This document shows positions 12,715-30,434 of a DNA stretch of 64,000 nucleotides, piece by piece. Origin of the DNA: Gymnorhina tibicen. Lineage: Eukaryota > Chordata > Aves > Passeriformes > Artamidae. The stretch covers positions 1,143,148-1,207,147 of the forward strand of contig VXAZ01006320.1 of NCBI GenBank assembly GCA_013399875.1, in the 5' to 3' direction. Within the stretch, counting starts at the first letter, position 1. Every line of letters starts with the position of its first letter. The notes beneath the pieces were generated by a model. It had not been told where the DNA came from and searched no databases. It saw only the letters and a list, made by a program, of their open reading frames with translations. A program made the position numbers and the translations under genes.

Positions 12715-13030
12715 GCCTCAGCCCTAGAAAAGCTGGAGAGGGACTTTGGCAGGGCCTGTTGTGGTAGGACAAAGCTTAGAGGTTTTAAACTAAAAGAGGT
12801 TTGTTCTAGATTGGATATAGGGAAGAAATCTTTTAGAATGAGGGTGGTGAAATTCTGGAACAGGTTGCCCAGAGAGGTGGTGGGTGCCCCACCCCTGGAA
12901 GCATTCAGGGATAGGCTGGATGAGGCTCTGAGCAATATAATCTAGTTCAAGGTGTCCCTGCTCATTGCAGGGGCATTGGACTGGGTGACCTCTAAAGGTC
13001 CCTTCCAACCCAAACTATGATTCTATGATG
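12715..13030 (+). mobile_element. CR1 LINE 3' fragment
   Basis: It shows CR1 3' end landmarks: 'GAAATTCTGGAACAGGTTGC', 'CCAGAGAGGTGGTGGGTGCC', 'CATTGGACTGGGTGACC', 'GGTCCCTTCCAACCC' and the terminal 'ATGATTCTATGATG'. It is 5'-truncated. The 123-aa open frame across it (12574-12945) is CR1 read-through, not a gene. Confidence 0.9.
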
Positions 13031-14160
13031 CTTTGGAGTGTCAAAGGCCTCTCTACTTTTTACTATAAAACTGCTCTCAGTTGCTGGAGGATTTTTCCTT
13101 ATGGATTTTCAGTGGAAAGCTGGGAAAGTTGGCAACAGTTTGCTTGCTATTGTGTTTCCCTCTCATTTCTTGCCCCCCCCTGCATATTGCTGCCATTACC
13201 CATCAAAGCATCAGGCTGAGTCAGATGTAGAAAATGAGATGAAAAACGCAGGGTGAGGGATGGGTGCGAGCCAAAATGAGTCCTTCTATCCACCCGTCCC
13301 CTAAAGCTGCGATAGCAGCTCAGAGGCTGTGCCTCATGACTTCATCCCTCCCTGCTGAGGGGTGTTGGGAACATCATTATCAGCTGCCGAGGAGTCCTGA
13401 TTTGGAGCCAGCAGTGAAAATGTCCTCGGATGTAGGGCTCCTCCTCCGCCCCAAGGGTGACTTGAACCTGCTGGGAAGATGGAGGAAGAGCTGGAGGGGG
13501 GAGATGAGAAGAAAGAGGTGCAAATTCAACCACGTTTGTATGATGATGTCATGGCAACAAGGTACATCGAAGTGCTTGTCAGGTGATTGGGGCAGGCTTT
13601 GAAGGTCTCCAGCTCTTCTCCGTTGCTGCAGGCTCATGTCTGACTCGCTGAAAAATCGTTTGGTTAATATTTAATGCCAGCATCGAAGTGCTAAGGGTCA
13701 CAAATGCCTCACCTAAGCCCCCTGCCTTTGCTTTCCAATAGGATGCTAAATCAGGGTGAGGGGGAAAAATTGCAAGTTTCACTATCTGGGAATGAGACTA
13801 ACAGTCAGTAGGGCAGCTTCAGCCCATATGGTCCCTGTGCCTATCTGACTCTAGGACCTCACGAGAATGAGGTTTCTATCCCCTCCAGCCCAGTTTGGAG
13901 CTTGTTTGGAGCACCAGAAGGAAGAAGTCGCCCTCTCTTCTCAGTCTCCTGGGCTGGCTCTGGAATAAAGAAATCCGTGGCCCTGCTCTGGGAGCCGAGC
14001 CCAGCTCCTGTGGTGCGATCAGGTAGTACACGGAGTTGGTATTTTGGTTGGTTGGTTGTTTTTTTCCTGAGCAATGACCTAATGATCCCACGTTCTAGCT
14101 ACAGCCCCTCCTAGGGGCCTTCTTTCTGAACCCTGTGTTCGGACTGAATTCAGCAAACTT
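13031..14160. other. Intergenic DNA, nothing recognised
   Basis: No coding exon or repeat with recognisable landmarks. It leads into a CpG-richer block that may be the promoter of the kinase gene. Confidence 0.55.
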
Positions 14161-14169
14161 CCCGGAGCA

Positions 14170-14520
14170 AGACGCTGTGTTCCCCCACCCAGGGAAGCCA
14201 TCTGCTCCCCTCCACCAGCTCCTTCTGCGGGCCTTCGAGCTCGCCAGCCGGGCTGGAAAGCTCTCCTCCTCCTCGCCTGCCCCGGCTCTCCTCGGCCATC
14301 TTGTCAGCAGAAGGCACGGGAACGCGGGGCTGGCTGAATCTGGGGCGGTGATGGTGGCAGCCGGAGGCGGTTTCCAGGCAACTGTCGCGCCGTGGGACAC
14401 GCGAGCCAGGAACACCGGGGACACCGCGTTCTCAGCGCACCGCCCGGGAGGGGACCGAGACACACGCGGAAGGAGCCGGCACAGGACGGTGCGGAGAGGG
14501 TAGTGCGGGGATGGCAGCAG
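14170..14520 (+). promoter_or_regulatory. CpG-rich block, possible promoter of the FAM20C-like gene
   Basis: CpG density rises sharply here relative to both flanks. It contains a palindrome-like GTTTCCAGGCAAC (14370-14382), resembling an RFX X-box with a one-base spacer. A donor-like AGAGG|GTAGTG lies near 14500, so it could end a non-coding first exon. The nearest + strand coding exon begins 1.2 kb downstream at 15689. Assignment to that gene is inference. Confidence 0.45.
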
Positions 14521-15688
14521 AATGTCCCCTCCTGCCCTCTGATCATCATACCCTCCCTGGCTGGGAGTGAGGATTTCCAAGCTGGCTGCTGGTGCATCAC
14601 GCGACAAGGAAGGACTATATGATGTATGGGATTTCACATGCCTTCTGCATCCTTTGGAAGATCAAAGAGAAAATAAATATTGTGCCAGACTCTGTACCCC
14701 AGCCCCCAGACTTTTTGCAGGTGGTCCTGTGCTTCTCTGTCCCTTATCAAATACAAAACTCCACCCCTACAAGTCATGAACCATTTTTGTGCATGCATCC
14801 CAGCTCTGTGTCCCTGGGTGTCACTGAAAAAGTGAATTTCTTGTAAAAAGAAGTGCTCTTCCCTTCTACAAGCTGTCAGTCCTCCTCAGAACTTGGTGGG
14901 TCCCACGGCCCCTCTGTGCCGATGCCCAAAGTAGTATCCCCTGTGTGCCTGCCACCCCTGCCTGCTTTAGAGGCCCTGGGAGCATCCCTGTCCATGAAAC
15001 TCACCTGCCTGGTAGCCCTTCCTTACACTGTCTGCCCAGTATTTCCCCTCGCAGCAATGTTGGTACTCACATCCCCTTTGTTTTATCCAGTTTGAGTGGT
15101 TTTTGAGAGGGGGCTTGAGTGCAACTGATTTTGAATGGATGGGGGAGGGTGATAAAATTCATTTGGCTGAGCAATGGGAAAAAAATTCTTCTGGCTTCTG
15201 AGAGTGCAGCTATGATGAACGTGGGGAATGGGGCTACATAGTGCTTGGCAGGGTGTGTGCTGCAGAGGGGCAGAACCATTTTAATGCCCTGTATTCAAGG
15301 AAAAGTTCTGCAGCCCCATGCAGGTGACAGCACAGAGAGACAGGACAGCGGGGGGTCATCTGCACCCATTGCTGTCCCTGAGCCAGCCTTACAGCTATTG
15401 ATCTGGAACTTGCCCCGTTCACTCTAACCTTGGCAGTGCCAGCCCGACCCTTATCAGTGCTGATAAACCCCACCACAACCTCCTGTCCCATCGTGGTGGT
15501 GTCACACTGTGAGGTGCTGTGGTGACAGATCGTTCCTGCCACTCTGTCCTTGCACCAGTTGCTCTTTTGCTGCGATGCTCTAAATCCAGGAAACCTCTCT
15601 CCTCTTTTTGCACGGAGGCTGCAGCCACACCAACATTTTCAACCCCGTGTGATGCCCATCCCTTGCTGAGTGTTTTGTATGAGGAAGG

Positions 15689-20814
<5,126 letters not shown>

Positions 20815-20990
20815 TGGGGGGCTGGGAACCCTGCTGGATTGGGGTGTTTTGGTGTGCTGCTGAGGATGATGTGGGGATCAATGCGCAGCTCTGATTCTGT
20901 GTGGCGTCAGCTTCTGATGGTGCCAGAGCTGGTGGCATGATGAACCAGGAAAGCAGGTTGTAAGGATAGCTGGGACAGGGAGGGAATTTA

Positions 20991-20996
20991 AATAAA
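20991..20996 (+). terminator. Poly(A) signal of the FAM20C-like gene
   Basis: AATAAA 177 bases after the stop codon, giving a very short 3'UTR. Confidence 0.75.
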
Positions 20997-21009
20997 AAGG
21001 TTGGCCTAG

Positions 21010-22790
21010 CGGAGAAGACACGAGCTGTGATCTTCCCCACTAAGGCTGCTTTCCCAGCCCTGGCCTGTCCTCGCATGCCTGGACGTGTCACTTCAGCCCT
21101 CCAAAGCCTTTTAGGAAAGGGTAGGGATTTTTCCTGCCTTTTCCCAGCAAGAGCTGCCAAACTGGAACAGCTGGCAATCTTCTTCTGCCGCACCCCCGCC
21201 CCCAGCACGGTGATGCCCTGGTGACCCCCAAAAAGAGAGCTGAGACTCCCCACTGCTGGTGTGGGGAAAATGAGGCACAAGCTCCCAGCCACTCACTTAT
21301 CTTTGCCCCAGTCTTCCCACACCCACTCAAAAACTCCCTGGCTCTGGCATCACCACCTCCTCCACAGGATCAGGGATGCAGCAAGGAGAAACCCCACTCC
21401 CCCAAGAACATCTTCCCAAATCCCCCGGGAACTGCCGCTGACTCCCTTCACACCCGAAAAAGTGGCTCCTGAGGAGGGGATGGATTGACCTGGGGCTGTG
21501 CACCCTACTTAGTGCCTGGTGGCCCAGTACCCAGCTTATCCCCTGAGCCTCCCGGGGGGGTTAATCCACACAGGGTTACGTCAGCTGGAGCAGGTGCCAT
21601 TGTGACAGCCACTGCCAGGGTACCCAGGTCGGGACACGGGATGTGTCATCTGCATGGCCAATGATAAAGGTGCCACTGGGGAGGGGAGATGTCGTCTGTC
21701 CCAGCCAGACACTTGCAAAGGGATGGGAAGCCACGGGAAAGGGTGAAAAAGGGCAGCTGGCACAGTGGGAGATGAAGCTGGAAAAGCTAGGCAGAGATTT
21801 TGGCTGGGAAAAAAAAGGGCTCAAGATGAAGAAGAAAAAAAAAGAAAAGTGAGACAAAGAGGATCTGTCTGCGTTACACAACGGGGCTGGAGATGCTGAA
21901 TTGGGGTTTGTTGCGGTGTGCCCCCCCGATGCTGACAGCACGTCCTCCTGCCACTGCCCTGGCTTGTGCCCCAAAACCCAGCACACGGAGGAAAAGGTTT
22001 CAGGGCTGTTTTGCAATAGGTTCCTCCCCTTCTGCCAGCTTCATATTTTTTTAACTCTTTATATAAATACCTTTTTGCTCCATACCCAAAGCCAGGGGGA
22101 CCATTCCTGCACCGTGCCCCACAGACATGGCCTAAACAACCGTGTCCAGACACAGGTGGCCGGTTCTCCTGACTCTCAAAGCTCCCCCAGGCAAATCTTT
22201 TTCCGAGGCGCCGTCAGATTTAAAACGCGGGATGTGGGAGGGTGGCTGTTTTTTCAGCCTGGTGAGTTTGCACAAGGTCCCAGCTGTGCCGCAGCGGTTC
22301 AAGGTCCCATGGGAGCAGCCCGGTTTGGCTCACACGCCCGTGACGAGCCGGCCCAGCCGCCCGTGGGGGAGAGCAATGGCAGCGAGGTGTCTGGGCCCAG
22401 TGGCCCAGGGAGCAGCAGAACACGCCTGCCCAGTCGAGGCGGCGTGGGCACACGGGTGTCGAGCGGGGCTGCCCACGCCCCAGGGATAGGTTCGGCCGTG
22501 TCGCCGTGACGGGTGGTGCGTGGGGTGCGGGTATTTCCCACCCCACCAGAAACAGCAAACCAGCCACCCCAGCAAAGCCCAAACGGGGCTGGGGTGCAGC
22601 CCTGCACCCGGGAGCTCCCATTTTGGGCTGGCATCACCCACGCCCTCGGCCGGCAGCGTGGGCTGGGCTGGCTGCTGCCCATGCTGGACACGGCGGGAGG
22701 AACCCCAGGGCTGAGGTGTTTGGGGACCAGGTCCTGGTGGGCAGCTGAGTGCGGATGGGCCCTCATCATGCCCCCCCACCCCCAATGATG
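21010..22790. other. Intergenic DNA upstream of SUN2
   Basis: GC content increases towards SUN2. No exon with support was found. A TATA-like AT run (TTTATATAAATACC) lies near 22058-22071 but has no linked exon. Confidence 0.5.
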
Positions 22791-22791
22791 A

Positions 22792-22816
22792 AAATAAAAT
22801 AAAATGAAATAAAGAG
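22792..22816. repeat. (AAAAT)n-like simple repeat
   Basis: Tandem AAAAT/GAAAT units (AAAATAAAATAAAATGAAAT) near the edge of the SUN2 CpG island. Confidence 0.8.
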
Positions 22817-22899
22817 AATATGTCACTGGCGGTAATAATAATAAATAGCAATGATGATGGTGATGATAAAGAAGAGGTCCCCAGAGGCCGGGGGAGCGG

Positions 22900-23280
22900 T
22901 GGCTGCCCCCATCTCCGCGGCGGCGGGCGGGNNNNNNNNNNNNNNNNNNNNNNNNNNNNNNNNNNNNNNNNNNNNNNNNNNNNNNNNNNNNNNNNNNNNN
23001 NNNNNNNNNNNNNNNNNNNNNNNNNNNNNNNNNNNNNNNNNNNNNNNNNNNNNNNNNNNNNNNNNNNNNNNNNNNNNNNNNNNNNNNNNNNNNNNNNGGC
23101 GGCTCCATCCCGGGGCACCCCGCGGCCGCCAGCTCGGGTCGGTGTTCGGTGTGGGCCGGGACCCCTGCCTCAGGGGTGGGGTCCCCGCGAGTGGGATCCC
23201 GCCGGGTGCGTCCCTCCAGGGACCCTCCCACTGACACTTCCCTCTCTCCCCGCCCCCTCCCCACCCCCAGGTGAGCCGAG
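22900..23280 (+). promoter_or_regulatory. SUN2: SUN2 CpG-island promoter, interrupted by an assembly gap
   Basis: Very GC-rich sequence flanks 166 unread bases (22932-23097). The ATG exon has an acceptor (CCCCCAG ending 23270), so a non-coding first exon should lie upstream, probably in or beside the gap. The promoter itself cannot be read. Confidence 0.6.
22932..23097. other. Assembly gap (166 N)
   Basis: A run of N within extremely GC-rich sequence. Open frames spanning it are meaningless. Confidence 0.99.
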
Positions 23281-23301
23281 CCCCCGCTCCGTGCTGCCGC
23301 C

Positions 23302-26300
23302 ATGTCCCGCCGCAGCCAGCGCCTTGTCACCACCCGCTATTACCCCGGGGACGATGATGCCACGACCAGCAGCAGCAGCACATCCCTGCTGGGTGGGACA
23401 CAGCTCCCCTTCAAAGAGACCACCGGCAGGTTAGTGGGGGGCAGGAGTGGGGGGGTTCCCTCTGCCCAAATCTGACAGGGGCGGGGCATTCCATCCCACA
23501 CCAGGGACCGGGCACCTTCCTGGGTGGGGTGGGGGGACAGCTTGCAGAAGGGAGCATGACGGCGAGCCCGACGCATTCCGGCATGGCCGCGGCCGCCTGG
23601 GCACTGGCTGTGCCCCTGCTCCAGCGAAAGCCCCGTTCTCCCTGCCCAGGCACCTCTGCGTGCCCGCGGGCCCGGCACAGGAGCCTGCCGGGGTGGCCGG
23701 GTGCCAGCTCGCAGCTGCAGCTGGATGGCGGCAGGGAGGAGGAGGAGGAGGGAGGGAGGTGCGCTGCAAGTGCCGGCCGGAAAACCGCAGCGGTGCGAGC
23801 GGAAGCGGTGCCCGGGACGGGCGAGAGGCCTCCGCACAGCAGAGGTTGCAGCCTCCGAAAGCTGCCGCCCTCCGGTGTGGAGGGAAGTGATGCTGGTCGA
23901 GGGACTGGAGTGAATGCCCCATTTCCCCCCATGGGTGCGCTGTGAACCCCCCCACCCTGTAACCACACATGTCTGATGAGCCTGTTCTCGCCTCCCGCAG
24001 GACGATCAGGAGGAAATCGAGTAGCACAAAGCGCCTCTCTCCCGCCCCCAGCACCCAAACCTCCTACTACAGCGAGTCCATGATGAGCGAGTCCTACCTG
24101 GGGGGCAGCCGGGGCCTTGCTGCCCTGGGCAGCTCCATGCTGGATGATGACCTGGACAGCAGCACGTACTGGGGTGAGCCCTCCCACTCTCCCAGGGCAG
24201 CTGGGGACCTCGCTGGACACTGGAGGGTGTTGGGGCAGCTGCCCAGGCTGGCTGACTGGGTTGCCCCTTGAGGAAGTGATGGTGAGTGATTTCTCAGCAG
24301 AACTCTGTTTTGGGGGCAGGTGGGGAGCTCTCCACCAGGAGGAGAAGAGGCACAGGGGACACCGAGTCCAGCAAGATCAATGGAGTGCTGGAGAGCAAGA
24401 CATATGACACCTACACATCTTCATCTGGGTACTCCTCGGAGGACGACTACACTGGTAGGGATGCACTAGTCTCTGTAGTGGCAGGAATGCGGGGGAGGCA
24501 TCCCCAGGGGGACTAGCCCGGGGCCTGGCTATACCCAGTGTGCCAGTCACTGGCATCTCTGCCAGTCCCCGCTAGATGCCACCCCCAGTGCAAAGCCTTT
24601 GCCATGGGCAATGCAGTGGGATGCTATCTACATTGGTGACTTGCTTCTTCCTTCCCAGGTCACTATTATTCAGGCCAGAGTAGCTCTGGGTCAAGTCTGA
24701 GAACTGCAGCCTCCCGGGTGGGCTCCTTCCTCTGGCAGGTGTTCACCTCCCCAGGTGAGTGGAGGGCTGGCACTGGCACTTCTAGCAGCAGTGTTTTTGC
24801 CAGTCAGCATCTGTACTGTCCAGGTGCTGTGTGTGCTATTCCCTGCTTGGGTGGAGGGGTTTTATCCACTTGTGGTGCCACCCTTGGGCATGGAGGGGAC
24901 ATCTCTGCCAGGACTCCTCCTGAGGCTTGTTTTTTCTCCCGGCAGTTCGGTTCATGAGGTGGCTGTTCTCGGGGCTGGCAGGGGCCTGGCACCGCCTCAC
25001 CAGCACGGCTTCCCACCTGGACAGCGTCCCCTTCTCCAGGTGAGTGTGGTGCTGGGAGACACCACGATGGGGGAAGTGTAGGGAAAACCTGCAGGACCCT
25101 AGAAAGGGGAGGCACATTTGGAGTGGTGGGTGTCTTGTGCTAAAGCCTGGCTGGGCTTTGCTTTCCATCTAACCCCCATCCAAAGGTGGGGGAAGGTGGC
25201 TGCAGTCCTACAGGCACCTCTTTCTTCTCCGTGCTCCAGGCGCTACCCACGTCTGAAGAGGTCCCTGCTGCTGCTGCTGCTCCTCCTGCTCCTCGCTGCT
25301 GCTGCCTACGGTGAGCCAGCCTCACTTGATCTGCTGCCCTGAGATCTGGGGCAGTACAGAGCATCCCACTGCCATAGCTGGGGGATGGGATGGCCTGGAG
25401 CTCAGTGCTCCTAGCTTCTGATAACCTGGTCCATCTGCACCCCTCTGCCGGCATCTCCTGGTAATCCTGGGGGATGCTGATGGCTGAGCCTCTGCATGTC
25501 CACCCTGTCCACTGCTGTGGTCCATTACCAGCCTGTGGTTTTGACCATCTCATCCTTCTGTGCCCAGGAGCTTGGTACTTCTACCCATATGGGCTGTCGA
25601 CACTCAGCCTGCCTTCCTTCCCATGGTGGGGAGCTGGAAAGCTTTCCTCCTCCTCTGATGTTCCTGGGGCAGGGGACCTGACCACGCTGGACCAGGTGAG
25701 CTTCAGCAAAGGCATGGTGGTGGCCCAGGTGGGATGAGTATCTTGTAGGGAGAGCTGGGATGGTGTGCTCCATGGCTGAACAATTGCTTCCAGGGTATGA
25801 GGAATGGTGGAGAATGGGCCAGATGATGGCTCCACATTGGCTCCCCCAGCTTGTGGCCATCTCACTCTTGGGGTGTCCCTGGCATGAAGCAAGGAGAACA
25901 TCTGCCTCCTCCTGGGAAGCAACAGATGAATAAGATGCCATTGACTCTGGGGAATGGGTGGGAATGGGTGGTCAGGGTTCCCTTTCGCAGGGGTCCTATG
26001 GAGCAGGCACTTCCCTGGGGGGCTGCATCACACCCTGTTTTTGTTGCTGCAGGGGGGGCACCGGCTCCTGGCTCGCTTCCAGTCCCTGGAGAAGCGCTTC
26101 GAGGCACTGGAGGCCGAGCTGTCGCGGTGGGAGCTGCGTCGTGGGGCGGCAGCAGTGACAGCAGGAGGAGAACCACCCCCGGGGGACATCCTTGCGCAAC
26201 TGGAGGGGCTGGTGAGCCGCCGGGACGCGGGGCTGAAGGAGCACATCCGCACTGACGTGGCCAACCACCTCCAGGTGAGGGACACGGGGAATGCAGGGAG

Positions 26301-29300
26301 ATGGGGGTGTGCGGGGCTAGGCTCTGATATTCCACCCTGTTCCTCATCCTTCAGGGCGAGCTGGATGCTCTCCGAGCGCAGGTGCAGAGGGATTTAGATG
26401 GGCGCCTGGGGAAGATGGCACAAGCTTCTCGGGTAAGGTGACGAGCGTGTGGTGGTACCTGGACAGGACACCCTCACCAGTGGTGTCACGGGTCTCACCC
26501 CTTCCCCTCTTCCTGGTAGGAGATGGAAGCACGCTTGCTGGAGCTGAACTCGGAGTGGCAGAGGTAATGCTGGCTGTGGGGCAGAGCCATTGCTCTGTTA
26601 GGGGCAGGCAGGTAGCTGGGTGAATTCCTCTCAGCCAGGCTGAGGAGGGGTTTGCAGGCCTGGTTTGCTTGGGACAAAAGAGAGATTGACAGGCATAGTC
26701 TTGGGGGGGAAGGAAGGAAAGATACGTACGTGGGTGTCTGTGGGAGCCAGCACTGTGCCCTTCTGGCCGAAAAGGTAGTGGTATCCTTGGGTGCATTAGG
26801 AAGGGCATTGCCAGTAGGTTGAGGGAAGTGATCTTGTCCCTCTGCCCAGCCCTAGTGACACAACATCTGGAGTGCTGTGTCCAGTTCTGGGCTCCTCAGT
26901 AGTACAAGGGAGACATGGAGCTCCTGGAGCAGGTCCAGCAGAGGGGCTACAGAGATGATGAAGGGACTGGAGAATCTCTCTTGTGAGGAAAGGCTGAGGG
27001 AGTGGGACCTGTTCAGCCTTGAAAAGAGACAACTGAGAGGGGACCTCATCAATGTCAGTATCTGAAGAGAGAGCAACAAGAAGTTGGAGCCAGGCTCTTC
27101 TCAGTGGTGCCAAGCAATAGGACAAGAGGCAATGGGCAGAAACTGAGGCACAGAAAGTTCCACCTGAACACAAGGAAGAACTTCTTTACTGTGCAGTGAC
27201 CACACACTGGAACAGACTGCCCAGAGAGGTTGTGGAGTCTCCCTCACTTGAGATATTCCAGAACCATCAGGATGCAATCCTGTGCCGTGTGCTCTGGGAT
27301 GACCCTGCTAGAGCAGGGAGGTTGGGCCAGATGACCCCCTGTGGGCCCTTCCAACCTGACCCATTCCATGATTCTGTGGCTGGCAGCAGGGCTCCGAGGG
27401 CAATGGCAGCAAATGACCTTTGCCGCTGTCATTTTGCATCACTGTGAATGTGGCCCTTCAGCCGAGGGGTGAGCTGGGGATGCTTTCCCATGGGATGCAG
27501 TAGAAGAGGTCCCTGCCACTTGAATTAAAACTGTGTCTGGAGATGGGGTTGAGCATAGGTGATGTGGGATGAACCTCTTCCTCCAGTTTGCAGAGGGGAA
27601 CCGGGCCTGTCGGCACGAGGTTTTGTTACCTTTCTCTCGGCACAGCTCGGTGCAGGAGAGCCTGCGAGGGACCTTCCGGCAGGAGGTGGGCAAGCTGGAG
27701 CAGGAGGTGGCAGCGCTGAGGAGGGAGCTGGCGAGCCTCAAGTCAGACCAGGAGGTGATGGGGAAGCACGTGCAGGGGATACTGGAGCAGCTGAAGACAG
27801 TGCGGGCTGACGTGAGTCCCCGGTCCCCAGCCTGTTTGGCAGAAAGGCAAGCAAGGCTCCCTGCCCCAGGGCTGAGCTCTGTCCGCGCCGTTTCAGGTGG
27901 AAGCGCAGTTCCCGGTGTGGATCAATCAGTTCCTGTCACAGTCCCAGCAGGATGGTGCCGCTGCCTTCATCCTGCAGCGGGAAGACTTGCAGGCAGAGCT
28001 CCAGGCTCTGGAGCGCAAGATCCTTGCAAAAGTCCTGGAGGACCGGAGGCTGTCGGCACGGGATGCTCAGGCTGGGATTGGAGTGGCCCTGAGGCAAGGA
28101 GGGACTGCGGGAGTGACAGAGGAGGTGAGTGCTGGCCTGTGCCCCACTTGATGTGTGCAGGGGGCTGGCATGTGGGCCTGGCAGATGGCAGAGGCATTGG
28201 GACAACCCCCACAGCTGGGACATTGATCCTGGGCTCACAGGATACAAGAACACCCTTGAAACGCCTTCTCGGGCTGTGCCTGCTCTTTGCTCTGGAAGGG
28301 GTCACAGGTGGTAATACCTGCAGTCCTGCAAGCTCTTACCATCTTAAAATCCCAGCTTCTGCTCATGCATCCTTCACCCAGAACGTGGGACAGGTGCCAG
28401 CAAGGCTTCCATGGGTGTGGAGCATTTTGCTTATCCCCATTCTTCAGCAGCGCCACTGAGTTGTTCGGTGCAAAACGTTTCAGCAGAATGACACCAAGGG
28501 GAAAATATGAGCCTGCTTGCTTTGGAAAGAGTTGCTGGCAATTCCCTGTGGAGGTAGTGGAGGGAGGGATCAAGCTGCGATTAGCAGTCCCCATAGTCTG
28601 TGCAAGCTTTGTGCACTCTCAGTAAAGTTTAGACCCAACGTGATGCTGCAGGGTCGTAGCTCCTTAGGCTGGGTTTGGCTCCAGATGGATGCTCCAGCCA
28701 TCTCCTCCTTTTCTGGATGGGAGGAGCTCCCATCAATCCTGTGGGACGGGGCAGGAGGGAGCAGCAGATGATTCTGGGCGGTCTGTCAGGTTGTGTCTGG
28801 TAGTTCCTCTCCTCCCTCTGGGCCAGCCCCTCTTGGGGACAGGCAATTGCAGCGTGCCTGGGCCCTGCCCCTTCACTGCACAGCTCCTCTCTCCTGGGGT
28901 ATTTTTAGCAACCGAGGCTTCCCAGCCAAGTGCGTGTCCTCTCATTTTTGCCGTGGTGATTCATCCCCTGGCTGTTCTATCCCCTGGCTGTTTTGCGGGA
29001 AGGTCCTTGCACCCTCTGTCCCTGCAGGGGCAGGCGGGTGGGGGGCAGGATGCCTGCCCCAGTTCTTCATCCCCCTGTGCCCTCTGCTCCCGCTGCAGCA
29101 AGTGCATCTCATCGTGGGCCAGGCCCTGAAGCGCTACAGCGAGGACCGCGTGGGGATGGTTGACTACGCCCTCGAGTCGGCAGGTAGGTGGTGGGGACGA
29201 GCCAGCTGTCCTGGGGAGGTGACCACAGGGTGCTGGCATGCAGCTCACCTGCTGCTATCCCCTCTCGTGCCAGGGGCCAGCGTCATCAACACTCGCTGCT

Positions 29301-30434
29301 CAGAGACCTACGAGACACGGACAGCGCTGCTGAGCTTGTTCGGCATCCCCCTGTGGTACCACTCGCAGTCCCCCCGTGTCATCCTGCAGGTGGGCACTGA
29401 GGGGGAGGACCGGGCTGCTTCTCGTGTGGGTTTTAGTGGGCTTTGACTGTTGCTCCAAGCCAGCAGCCAGGCCGGTGGGAGAAAAACGACACTGATGATG
29501 GTAACATTGCTGGTGTCTCACTTCCATGCTCATAGCCAGATGTCAACCCTGGGAACTGCTGGGCATTTCGTGGCTCCCAGGGCTTTGCTGTCATCCGCCT
29601 CTCCGGCATCATCCGCCCCACAGCCGTGACACTGGAGCACATCCCAAAAGCTCTCTCACCCCAGGGGACCATCCCCAGTGCCCCCAAGGACTTTGCTGTC
29701 TACGTGAGTGCCCTCACCCAGACCTGAGGGAGGGGTGGGAGGGCGCTGGAAGGGTGGGTTAACAATCCCCACACCTGCTGTGGGGTGCTCTGGGGGTGTT
29801 GCTCTTACTCTGAAGAAGAGGAAGAAGCAATACTGGTGGGGAGAGGGGTAGCACCGGGTTTCAGGAAGAGTTTGGGGGGACAAAGGGGCTTGAGTAGGTG
29901 TAACTTGTGGTTACCTTCCCTTCTTCCCCCGCTTCATCCTTCCCCACTGGTCCCTGTTCCCATTTGTCTATTTTGACCTGGAAGAGCAGGAGTGGGGGCC
30001 AAGCACGCTTGTGTCTCCCTCTCCCTCTTCTGCCCTGGATGTGTGCATCACCTCTGCTCTCCCTCTCTGATGATCCCTGGTTCTCCCTTTCTGCCTCCCT
30101 GCCCTTCCCTAGGGCTTAAAGGAAGAAGGAGAGGAGGAGGGCCTTCTCCTTGGACAGTTCACCTACAACCATGATGGCGACCCCATCCAAACATTTTACT
30201 TGGAGGTAAATGCTTTGCCCTTGGAGCACCCGACCCCTGAGAAGAAAATGGGGCCTCTGGAGTCTCTGAGCCTTAGAGAGCTCTCAAGGGCTCAAGTTTT
30301 TCTTTTCCCTCCTCCCCAAGGGTGACTCCATGGGCACATACCAGCTGGTGGAGCTCCGGGTGCTGAGCAATTGGGGCCACCCCGAATACACCTGCATCTA
30401 CCGCTTCCGCGTGCATGGGGAGCCGGCGCACTGA
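23302..30434 (+). CDS. SUN2: SUN domain-containing protein 2
   Basis: Nineteen coding exons give 712 aa (human 717): 23302-23429, 24001-24173, 24320-24454, 24659-24754, 24946-25039, 25240-25310, 25568-25695, 26053-26274, 26355-26432, 26520-26563, 27646-27811, 27897-28124, 29099-29183, 29274-29389, 29536-29703, 30113-30205 and 30321-30434 are placed with matching phases (17 listed; the count may be higher only if 5' exons exist). SUN2 sits in the inner nuclear membrane and binds KASH proteins in the LINC complex. The nucleoplasmic N-terminus starts MSRRSQRL and keeps the SGYSSEDDY motif. A transmembrane helix of ten Leu and four Ala starts at about residue 218, followed by [10 protein letters not shown]. 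The middle is coiled coil. The SUN domain (about 545-712) has C558, which pairs with the KASH cysteine, and C596 and C700 for the cation loop. It ends FRVHGEPAH. The start has a GCCGCC-ATG Kozak context. No breaks are seen. Confidence 0.97.
26845..27382 (+). mobile_element. CR1 LINE 3' fragment in a SUN2 intron
   Basis: It has the CR1 order 'CTGGAGTGCTGTGTCCAGTT', 'GGAGCAGGTCCAGCAGAGGG', 'ACACTGGAACAGACTGCCC', 'GGGCCCTTCCAACCTGACCC' and an end 'CCATGATTCTGTGG'. It lies in sense orientation in the intron between exons ending 26563 and starting 27646, and accounts for half that intron. Confidence 0.92.

Noticed and set aside
12574..12945. 123-aa + strand open frame
   Set aside because: Lies mostly within a CR1 3' end; similar read-through peptides are expected from any CR1 copy.
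22299..23333. 344-aa open frame on the - strand across the SUN2 promoter
   Set aside because: It runs through 166 N and CpG-island DNA, which is poor in stop codons; no domain or splice support.
27586..27645. Upstream acceptor adding about 20 residues to the SUN2 coiled-coil exon
   Set aside because: The added frame is open, but the preceding exon ends in phase 2 and would be joined out of frame; the acceptor at 27644-27645 fits.
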